From Kangiellaceae bacterium (GTDB taxonomy: Bacteria > Pseudomonadota > Gammaproteobacteria > Enterobacterales > Kangiellaceae), in contig JAPHTP010000102.1 in assembly GCA_026196875.1 (NCBI GenBank), forward strand, positions 1 through 64,000: a stretch of DNA of 64,000 nucleotides, in the 5' to 3' direction. Positions 56,878-64,000 of this stretch are shown here, one piece after another (position 1 is the first letter of the stretch; every line of letters starts with the position of its first letter). The position numbers and the translations under genes were made by a program. Under the pieces are notes generated by a model. The model made no database searches, had not been told where the DNA came from, and was given only the letters and a program-made list of their open reading frames with translations.

Positions 56878-59800
56878 TTATGAGCTAACTCTAGTTGATT
56901 TTATTTTTGTCGGCGGAATTTGATACTGTTCCCTGAAAGCCCGACTGAATGAAGACAAGCTCTGGTAGCCGACAGCATAGGCCACTTCGCTTACTGTTCC
57001 AGAATATTCTTGTAGCATCTGAAACGCGAGTTCGAGGCGCCGTTTTTTCAGTAAGTTTTTAGGAGAGCAGCCGTATGTTTTTTGCGTATACCGGTATAGT
57101 GAACTGCGCGTCATATTTAGCGCTGTGTACATCTGCTCAACGTCGAACTCCCATTGGCTTAAGTTGTTAGAAATTAGCTTGTCCAACTGTTTACTACGTT
57201 TAGTTTCATAACCTTCAAAGGTATATTCTGCAATACTAGATTTTGATTTTCGCTGAAATTCCTTCATTAGCCGTGATGATAAACGCTGCTTATGGTCGAG
57301 GTGATTTTTTATGCGCGCCTTAAGCTCGTCATTATCGAAAGGTTTTGAAAGATAGTCATTGGCGCCGAGCTCTAATCCGTGAACTTTTTGCTCCATTTCT
57401 GTCAATGCCGTAATTAGCATAATCGACAAATGCGCTAGTTGTTCGCTTGATTTTATTTTGCGGGTTAGTTGATAACCATCCATTTCCGGCATCATTACGT
57501 CGACCAACAACAAGTCAGGTTGTATCGATTCCGCAATATTTAGTGCTTGTTGGCCATTCTCTGCCTCTACGATATGATAATCCTGTTGCAATATGGTACG
57601 AATTAGCTGCCGGATCTTGGGGTTATCATCAACGACCAAAATAATTTTTCGCTCCTTCAGAATCCTTGAGCGTAAATTTGGAGTTATTGAACTAATCGAA
57701 GAGTTTTGAAGAGAAGTTGACTGAGTCATTTCAGGCTTGGATAAGTGATGTTTTAAAGTGATTTCCTTAGTACTGTCAATCGCTAAATTTACGTTTGCTC
57801 TTTCTGACTGAAAGGTTTCAACTAATTCTCGAGGATAATGGGAAGTTCCTTTTAATAAAGTTAACCTTACACTACAGCCGCGTTCTTGGTTGTTTGAGAT
57901 TTCAATCTTTCCCTGATGTAGCTCAACTAATTCCTTAACCATGGATAGACCCACCCCGGTGCCTGGCTGTTTTTGTTCACAAGAAATCCGACCCTGGTAA
58001 AAACGATTAAATATATAAGGCAGTTCGGTAGGTTGAATTCCAGGTCCATCGTCGGTAACTTTCAATGTAAATTCACATTCGCTAATTGAAAGTGATATCT
58101 GAATTTTACAATTCGGATAGCAGTATTTAGCCGCGTTGGAAATAACATTGGAAACTATTTTTTCCAAATGCGACTGGTCAAATATGACATTAAGTTCCCG
58201 ATCAAATCCCTCTAGTGCTAGCTGAATACCTTTCTCGGTTAATTGCAACTTAAACCGCTGAACGCAACGATTTACCAGTAATTTGATATTAACTTCGGTC
58301 AAGTGCATTGGAAAAGACTTTGCTTCCATTCTCTCTATGTCCATCACCTCGTTGAGTAGTGAAACCATATGTAAATTGTTTTCCAGGACAGTTTTTAAAG
58401 TTTCCTTATTGCTCAATTCTGATTGAGAGAATATTGCTTTTAAAGGGCCAATAGATAAGGTTAGCGCCGTTCTAAATTCGTGGGATATATTATTAAAAAA
58501 ACGCTGCTTGGCTTTGTTAATTTCAATGATTTGCTGGTTTAATGCTGCTTCTTTTTGTAGCAATTGGCGCAAGCGTTTTCGTTTTCGGTACAGCACTAAA
58601 GCGACGATTATTAATGTGGATAAAATGGTCGTTAGCATCCAGCGTTTCATCTTCTCATTTTTCAGTTGCTCTGCGTTAAGTGAGGCCCGTTGAGTGAGCC
58701 TTTCAATTTTCTGCGTTTTTTCATTAGCGCTAAACTTTTGTTGTAGCTCCAATAATTTTTGATCACTTATCTTATTGGCTATCGACATGGCTACCGTATG
58801 ATACTTCTTAAAGTACTCGAGAGATCTTTTATAATCTTTGGCTAGTTCATACGTCAGGGCGTAATCTTCGAAAACCCAACTTAAAGATTGTAAATCGTCA
58901 ATTGACTGATAATAGTCTTTTGTTGCTTTTAAATAGTAAAAACTTAATTCAAAGTCGCCCTTAAATTTTGCTGCAATCGCAATGTTGTTGGCGGCAACGG
59001 CACCTTCATACTTCAAACCGTATTTTTCGGCAAGTTGTACGATCTCCTTGCCCACGGAGATAGCTGCCTCGTAAGCATCATTGCTAAGATGTTGGTTCTG
59101 TTTAACGATTAACGCCCTGAGCATGGAACGATTGGCTTTAATCGATTTTGATAAAGCGAATACCTGTTGTTGCATTTTCCGGCTATTGTCGAGAAAGTTC
59201 TGGTACTTTGACCAATCGGAGTTACCCGGTTTATTACCGCTATTAGAATTATCAGACAATAACTCAGAATCACCTGAAAGGCGGGCGGAAGTATTGGAGC
59301 GAGCTACTTTATTGGCTTGAGCAAATTGAATTGCTTGCATGTAGTAAATGTTCATTTTATTGGAAATAGCGTTTAGCTTGCTAAATTCATCTCCAATTTG
59401 TGACGCGTGCTCGATGATTTCATCACTTAAATTCAGCGCTTCTTGGTATCTTTGTGTAGTGTAGAATAGTTGGGCGAGTCGGTTGCAAATACCCATCTCC
59501 AAATGATGGAACTTAAGTTGTTTCGCACGTTCTCGGGCGTAGGTTAAGTTACTCATAGCATCGCGGTATAAGCTTTTACGCAATTGGTAACTACCAAGCA
59601 AATAGCGGTACCAAATGTGACGCTCTATATTAGATTGGTTTTCGAGTTCATGCTGATAAGGTTTTAGCACTTTTATGAAGTCGTCAATAACATGATTGTG
59701 TAGCATTATTTGAGCTTCGAGTAAGGCTATGTCGGGGCGTGCTTCTTTGCTTGATTTAAAATTATTTTTTAACTTATCGAATGATTCTTCAGCCCTAAGA

Positions 59801-60045
59801 AATTGTTCTGTTTTTAAAAGAAGTTCTATCAGCAATTTCCATTGAGAGAAATTACTCAACGATTGACTTGGTTTATTTAGGCGACTTTCAATCAGTTGAA
59901 TTGTTTTAATGGGATCCACATATTGGTATTTATCCAAAGACTTATCTATATTATTTTTTTTAGTTGCTTTCGCTGGAGTAAACGCCAGGCTAAACAAAAG
60001 TAATAATGTTAAAGCGCTCTCAAAAAAGTCAGTTTTTTGTTTCAT
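56878..60045 (-). CDS. TPR hybrid sensor kinase with receiver and AraC-type output
   Basis: A 1,055-residue one-protein signalling system. A signal peptide (about 1-27) is followed by an extracytoplasmic TPR array (about 35-430), one membrane helix (about 470-490) and HisKA with phospho-His522 in NNISHEFRTALTLS. A HATPase with DDGPGIQPTELPYIFNRF, a receiver domain (phospho-Asp849 in LLLVDVMMPEMDGYQ) and a C-terminal AraC DNA-binding domain (about 950-1050, VSEVAYAVGYQSLSSFSRAFRE) follow. Such systems often regulate the adjacent divergent gene; here that is the PKD hydrolase. Confidence 0.94.
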   Translation of the reverse strand: MKQKTDFFESALTLLLLFSLAFTPAKATKKNNIDKSLDKYQYVDPIKTIQLIESRLNKPSQSLSNFSQWKLLIELLLKTEQFLRAEESFDKLKNNFKSSKEARPDIALLEAQIMLHNHVIDDFIKVLKPYQHELENQSNIERHIWYRYLLGSYQLRKSLYRDAMSNLTYARERAKQLKFHHLEMGICNRLAQLFYTTQRYQEALNLSDEIIEHASQIGDEFSKLNAISNKMNIYYMQAIQFAQANKVARSNTSARLSGDSELLSDNSNSGNKPGNSDWSKYQNFLDNSRKMQQQVFALSKSIKANRSMLRALIVKQNQHLSNDAYEAAISVGKEIVQLAEKYGLKYEGAVAANNIAIAAKFKGDFELSFYYLKATKDYYQSIDDLQSLSWVFEDYALTYELAKDYKRSLEYFKKYHTVAMSIANKISDQKLLELQQKFSANEKTQKIERLTQRASLNAEQLKNEKMKRWMLTTILSTLIIVALVLYRKRKRLRQLLQKEAALNQQIIEINKAKQRFFNNISHEFRTALTLSIGPLKAIFSQSELSNKETLKTVLENNLHMVSLLNEVMDIERMEAKSFPMHLTEVNIKLLVNRCVQRFKLQLTEKGIQLALEGFDRELNVIFDQSHLEKIVSNVISNAAKYCYPNCKIQISLSISECEFTLKVTDDGPGIQPTELPYIFNRFYQGRISCEQKQPGTGVGLSMVKELVELHQGKIEISNNQERGCSVRLTLLKGTSHYPRELVETFQSERANVNLAIDSTKEITLKHHLSKPEMTQSTSLQNSSISSITPNLRSRILKERKIILVVDDNPKIRQLIRTILQQDYHIVEAENGQQALNIAESIQPDLLLVDVMMPEMDGYQLTRKIKSSEQLAHLSIMLITALTEMEQKVHGLELGANDYLSKPFDNDELKARIKNHLDHKQRLSSRLMKEFQRKSKSSIAEYTFEGYETKRSKQLDKLISNNLSQWEFDVEQMYTALNMTRSSLYRYTQKTYGCSPKNLLKKRRLELAFQMLQEYSGTVSEVAYAVGYQSLSSFSRAFREQYQIPPTKIKSTRVSS

Positions 60046-60505
60046 CGTAAAGTATTTTTATTTTTGTCAATACAACTCAATTTTTTATATTTAATTCACT
60101 AAATATTTTTGGTCCGACCACTAGTTTGCGATAAGTTTAACAGCAAGGTCAAATTAGAAAGGCATTTTTATTAGAGGTTGAGATTAAAAAGATTTGATAT
60201 CGCGATAGAAATATTTTGCAAAATAAACTTTACAAATGAGGTACGCCAATTTTTGAGTAACCCGAAAAAAGTGATATTAAAATATGAGATAGTTTAGACT
60301 TTTACTCAAAAATTCTATCGAAAAATTAACAATGAAACTTCATGTCAATAAACTGGGATTCTAAGGCAAGCACTATTTCGCTCTCTTCAGTAGATTCTCT
60401 TCTTTGAAACTGGTCAATAAGGCTGGCTAATTAGGCACAAGTAGTCGAGTAACATCTTAAGTGCTTTAAACAAAGAACTGAACTAAGCAAAAAGGGGCAG
60501 AGGCG
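60046..60505. promoter_or_regulatory. divergent control region with split 13-bp inverted repeat
   Basis: An AT-rich 460-base region. AATTTTTGAGTAA (60248-60260) and TTACTCAAAAATT (60302-60314) form a perfect 13-bp inverted repeat with 41 bases between, centre-to-centre distance about 54 bp or five helical turns. This suits a dimeric or looping regulator, possibly the AraC-type hybrid protein encoded leftward. A 10-bp palindrome TATCGCGATA lies at 60198-60207. No other gene is seen. Confidence 0.6.
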
Positions 60506-62764
60506 ATGAGTAAAAGAACTATCGATTGGATCACTATTGGAACAAATATTTTATTTTCTATCAGTTTGCTACTTCCGGTAAGTTTGTCGGCGGCAGAAAA
60601 AATAGATGAGTCTGTAAATCTAGGAGGAAGCCGACAGGCAACTTGGTACTTACCAGATAACCCTTCTTCCGGGTGGGTTCTTCTGCAGCATGGCTTTCAA
60701 CGAAATAAAAGTAATCTTGACGATATGGCAACCCATTTAATGGAAAATGGCTTAATGGTTCTCACCATTAATAGCAATGTTTCCAACGGTAATCCAAGTT
60801 TAGCAAAAGACGTAGCTGACGACTTAATCGACACACCACCAACTCCACCCAATGGCATACAATTACCAGAAAAGTTGGTGATTGTCGGCCACTCAGCCGG
60901 AGGTCTATTTGTCAGTCATTTGGGCGCAAGATTAATGGAGCGAAATTACGCCAATTTAAGCGGCGCAATTCTATTTGATCCTGTGGACGCAAGTAATGCG
61001 TTACAAGGAAATGCACAATCTATGCTCGATAACCAGGTTTCTGTGCTTTCGATCTTAGCTAATTCCAGTTCATGTAACTCAAGTAATAATGCATTGCAAC
61101 CATTACAAAATTTAAGTGCTGAATTTGTCGGAATAAAGCTAACCGATGATTCAAAACATACTGATGTTGAAGGTAGTTCAACCGGTGGAATTATTACCTG
61201 GTTATGTGGCACACCTAAGTCTCACAATATCGCCTATGTCAAAGACTATGGCTTACATTGGGCACTGGATATGATTAATCAAACTCAAACTTCTGATTAC
61301 TATCCTGGAGGTGAAAAACTCTCACAATTATTAAGTGACAACGATGGGATCCTAATTAAAGAATTAACCTCAAATCCGCCTAGCGCAGCATTCGCTTTTG
61401 CCGTTGATGAACTAAGCGTTAACTTCAGTAATCAAAGCACCGATTCAGATGGAGCTATCGTTTCTTATGAATGGCAATTTGGCGACGGGCAGACCTCAAG
61501 TCTCGAAAACCCCTCGCACACTTATGATAGTGCAGGCACTTATACTGTTAGTCTTATGGTTACCGACAATGATGGCCAAACGGGAAGTATCAGTAAAAAT
61601 GTTACCGTTACACAAGACTCAAATGTTCCAGCGGCCAACTTTACTTTTTCACAAAATGGCTTAAGCGTTAATTTTACTGATACAAGTATAGACGCAGACG
61701 GAACAATCGAACAGTGGTTCTGGACATTTGGCGATGGACAGACTTCTACAGTGGCCAATCCTTCACACTCTTATGCCAGTCCCGGGACTTATACCGTAAC
61801 CCTTGATGTAACTGATAACGATGGATTATCTGATACTATCTCTCAGCAAATTTTGGCTTCAATCGACGATGGCTTTCTGGATAACAACGCAGTGGTTGTG
61901 AACTTATCCGCGGCTCAAAATGAGGAAGTTCATTTCAAAATGAATGTGCCTTCCAATGCCAGAGATTTAGAATTTGCGATCAGCGGCGGCTCCGGAGATG
62001 CCGATATTTATGTGCGTTATGGTGCGGCACCAACAACCAGTGAATACGATTATCGCCCATATAAATATGGCAATGATGAAACCGTTTCAATCGCTGAGCC
62101 ACAAACTGGCGTGTGGTATCTAATGCTGCATGGCTATCAGAGCTTCTCAGGGGTAACTTTAACTGCTTCGTACAAGACATCAGAAAACCAAGTGCCGACC
62201 GCTTCGTTTACTCAATCGATCAATCAATTAAGTGTTGCATTTATCGATGCAAGTACCGATGCCGACGGAAATATTGTTACCAGGCTTTGGACCTTCGGTG
62301 ACGGTAGTGAATCAAACGAGCAAAACCCGACTCATACTTATACTCAGCCTGGAACTTACAATGTGACATTGGCGGTTACTGATGATGATAATGCAACGGA
62401 TATGTATACCAAGAGCGTTGTCGTCGATAGCGATATAGATGATACAGTCGAACTTAGCAATGGTGATGTTATTTCAGGTTTATCGGCAGCAAGGACTGAA
62501 GAGCTTCATTTTGTATTACGCAATGTACCACTACAAACTGTCGAATTAATTTTTTCTATTCAAAGCGGAAGTGGTGATGCCGATATTTACGTGCGTTACG
62601 GCTCGCGGCCGACCACTTCAGAGTACGACTATCGTCCCTATCTTGGAGGCAATAATGAAACTGTACAGATCCGAAATCCGCAAGATGGAGACTGGTACGT
62701 GATGGTTAGGGCTTACCAGGCTTTTTCCGGTGTCACTTTGTCAGCTTCACATACGGCAAACTGA
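60506..62764 (+). CDS. secreted alpha/beta hydrolase with PKD and PPC modules
   Basis: A 752-residue exported protein. After a signal peptide (about 1-30) comes an alpha/beta-hydrolase domain (about 40-265) with VLLQHGF and the nucleophile elbow GHSAGG (Ser130); His251 may be the catalytic His. Then PKD domain 1 (about 291-370), PKD 2 (375-452), PPC 1 (455-557), PKD 3 (562-641) and PPC 2 (645-752). PKD2-PPC1 and PKD3-PPC2 are clear duplicates. Such C-terminal modules often bind polymers or are trimmed after secretion. Substrate unknown; lipase/esterase activity is plausible. AGAGGCG precedes the ATG. Confidence 0.88.
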   Translation: MSKRTIDWITIGTNILFSISLLLPVSLSAAEKIDESVNLGGSRQATWYLPDNPSSGWVLLQHGFQRNKSNLDDMATHLMENGLMVLTINSNVSNGNPSLAKDVADDLIDTPPTPPNGIQLPEKLVIVGHSAGGLFVSHLGARLMERNYANLSGAILFDPVDASNALQGNAQSMLDNQVSVLSILANSSSCNSSNNALQPLQNLSAEFVGIKLTDDSKHTDVEGSSTGGIITWLCGTPKSHNIAYVKDYGLHWALDMINQTQTSDYYPGGEKLSQLLSDNDGILIKELTSNPPSAAFAFAVDELSVNFSNQSTDSDGAIVSYEWQFGDGQTSSLENPSHTYDSAGTYTVSLMVTDNDGQTGSISKNVTVTQDSNVPAANFTFSQNGLSVNFTDTSIDADGTIEQWFWTFGDGQTSTVANPSHSYASPGTYTVTLDVTDNDGLSDTISQQILASIDDGFLDNNAVVVNLSAAQNEEVHFKMNVPSNARDLEFAISGGSGDADIYVRYGAAPTTSEYDYRPYKYGNDETVSIAEPQTGVWYLMLHGYQSFSGVTLTASYKTSENQVPTASFTQSINQLSVAFIDASTDADGNIVTRLWTFGDGSESNEQNPTHTYTQPGTYNVTLAVTDDDNATDMYTKSVVVDSDIDDTVELSNGDVISGLSAARTEELHFVLRNVPLQTVELIFSIQSGSGDADIYVRYGSRPTTSEYDYRPYLGGNNETVQIRNPQDGDWYVMVRAYQAFSGVTLSASHTAN

Positions 62765-62772
62765 CAGCAGGT

Positions 62773-62800
62773 GAGGCGGCAAATCAGCTGCCTCGTTATT
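62773..62800 (+). terminator. terminator after the PKD hydrolase
   Basis: GAGGCGGC (62773-62780) pairs, with one G-U pair, with GCTGCCTC (62787-62794) around AAATCA; the T-tract is weak (GTTATTT). It lies just after the stop. Confidence 0.6.
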
Positions 62801-62938
62801 TCCAAGCTATGTTTGATCCAAATTAGGTCTAACCCGAGGTAGATCAAATTCTATTGATTTTATTTAAACAAAATGAATAGCGTTTCGGGCTATGTCATTC
62901 ACTAATGATTTGCTACTAAAAATAACTAAGGAGAAAAA

Positions 62939-63415
62939 ATGAAAAAAACACTTAAATTAATTCTAATCGTTTGCTTGAGCAAAATTGCGTCTATCAACAT
63001 GGCCAATGCAGCATCAAGTTGTGAAAAGCCGGTAGATGCAGTGATGCGTATAATGAACTGTATTGAAAGCGAAAACGCTTTTTGTGCGGCTTCAGGTTAT
63101 GCATCAAGCTTTGCTAAATTCCATAACACTATCGACACTGAGACTAATGCGCCGGGCTATTTTTTCTGGTTAGGCGCGTTTTTATTTATTGATTTTGATC
63201 TTGAGTTTGACCACGTCGTTCAAGTAGCAGAAAACCAAGTGAGTCTGCGCTACGTTGAAACGGTTACCTTTAACGATGGAGAAACGTTTAAACAGCACGA
63301 GCATGCATTGGTAACCGTTAATGGTGCTTGTAAAATGACACTTTGGGATCAGTATGGCGACAATAAAGAGCAGCAAGATGTAGATGATAAGGCGGAGGCT
63401 TTGTTTCCGTTCTAG
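62939..63415 (+). CDS. exported protein with possible NTF2/SnoaL-like fold
   Basis: 158 residues. A signal peptide ends near ANAAS, and the mature part has four cysteines suggesting disulfides. The pattern helix-strand with FAKFHNTI, VSLRYVETVTFNDGETFKQHEHALVTVNG suggests an NTF2-like or SnoaL-like fold, but I am not sure. GGAGAAAA precedes the ATG. No neighbour clarifies its role. Confidence 0.65.
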   Translation: MKKTLKLILIVCLSKIASINMANAASSCEKPVDAVMRIMNCIESENAFCAASGYASSFAKFHNTIDTETNAPGYFFWLGAFLFIDFDLEFDHVVQVAENQVSLRYVETVTFNDGETFKQHEHALVTVNGACKMTLWDQYGDNKEQQDVDDKAEALFPF

Positions 63416-63681
63416 AACAATATACCATTAAATTTAAACTTCTATCACTCCTTCTTTTGAAAGAGAAAGTCGTTAGGTAAGCTTCTGATAAAGAAATTTA
63501 TTCGATATGTGATTTTCTATTTTTCATATTCTATTTTTTTAATATTAAATAGGCTTTCATCAAAAAATTCCTCGGTTATAGAAATTAACTAATAACCGAG
63601 GTATCTAGAATGGTGGGAGACCTAGAGAAATATTTTCAACTGTATTTAATTTATTGGGTGATATTCAATTATTACAGATTT

Positions 63682-64000
63682 TTATTCATTGCTAGGTGGA
63701 ATATTAAATACTTGACGAGCATTATCTGCCATGACTTGTTGTGCTTGTTCGAACGAGTAGTCAACCCGCTGCATGCTTTCCAAAATTAGATCTTTATAGG
63801 ATTTAGTATTGCCCGGATTACCAGGCCCATCTGAGCCGTAAATGATTTTATGAACGATATTATTTTGTTTGGCGCGATTAAATACACCATCCATCACTTC
63901 GCCGGTAGGATCACTACGCTGTGAACCCAAAGCCGAAATTTCGATATAAGCGTTGTCGTACTTTTCTGCCAAGTAAAAGACTTCATCAATCTTGCTATAG
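63682..64000 (-). CDS. amidohydrolase-family protein, C-terminal fragment (cut by window edge)
   Basis: The frame remains open to the window edge, so only the C-terminal ~106 residues are seen. IIYGSDGPGNPGNTKSY resembles the metal-ligand Asp loop near the C-terminal end of amidohydrolase-2 (TIM-barrel) enzymes, and the terminal MADNARQVFNI matches their last helix. The N-terminus lies beyond 64,000, so its function cannot be specified further. Confidence 0.72.
   Translation of the reverse strand, partial: YSKIDEVFYLAEKYDNAYIEISALGSQRSDPTGEVMDGVFNRAKQNNIVHKIIYGSDGPGNPGNTKSYKDLILESMQRVDYSFEQAQQVMADNARQVFNIPPSNE

Noticed and set aside
1-64000. CRISPR arrays, tRNA/rRNA genes, insertion sequences or prophage
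   Set aside because: No regularly spaced repeats, cloverleaf-like sequence, transposase or phage genes were recognised by reading; a dedicated scan could still find a tRNA I missed.

Overview
The window looks like ordinary chromosome from a moderately AT-rich marine-type gammaproteobacterium. Supporting this are the fur/bamE divergent pair, aroQ-accB-accC, glnA followed by a DUF4124 gene, rsd, dsbB, tex, ompR, fkpA, ung and a SO_0444-type metal permease. Gene content and frequent TTG/GTG starts suggest a Kangiella/Aliikangiella-like or Alteromonadales/Oceanospirillales relative; this is inference, since no rRNA or taxonomic marker is present. I see no tRNA, rRNA, IS, prophage, integron or CRISPR array.

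Layout. 1-3.1 kb: an unknown gene and a complete molybdate importer modABC. 3.1-7.4 kb: a GNAT enzyme, an M20 amidohydrolase with a DUF2390 gene, and a ZntR-like MerR regulator with its metal permease behind a textbook MerR promoter. 7.6-10.1 kb: aroQ, accB, accC. 10.3-12.6 kb: DUF4124 and glnA read leftward from a sigma-54/NtrC promoter. 12.8-18.3 kb: an EamA exporter, FkpA, a WD40-like lipoprotein, an ECF sigma/anti-sigma pair, bamE and fur, with a candidate small RNA between the WD40 gene and sigma. 18.3-25.7 kb: a small monooxygenase, rsd, an orphan PAS histidine kinase, dsbB, tex and an ompR with no envZ beside it. 25.8-31.1 kb: small unknowns, a ToxR/CadC-like TPR regulator, a serine hydrolase, a DsbA-fold isomerase and DUF1244.

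31.7-37.8 kb is the most unusual operon: a MacB-type ABC exporter (separate ATPase and permease) with three consecutive paralogous HlyD-type adaptors, followed by a secreted HExxH metallopeptidase-like gene. 37.8-45.3 kb: acetyltransferases, ung, a giant DUF349 protein, a universal stress protein and small genes. 45.4-55.6 kb: a propeller-type sensor kinase, then an RND efflux operon whose outer-membrane component carries an extra N-terminal ABC-substrate-binding-like domain fused to TolC. 55.7-63.4 kb: a diguanylate cyclase, a TPR/kinase/receiver/AraC one-protein signalling system, and a divergent secreted alpha/beta hydrolase with duplicated PKD-PPC modules. The window ends inside an amidohydrolase gene.

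The right half is dominated by envelope export and by signal transduction proteins encoded next to it. The left half is mainly housekeeping. The strongest noncoding signals are a 17-bp perfect inverted repeat before rsd, a sigma-54/NtrC layout at glnA resembling enterobacterial glnA, a promoter-to-terminator unit before the ECF sigma gene, and a split 13-bp inverted repeat between the AraC-type hybrid sensor and the PKD hydrolase.
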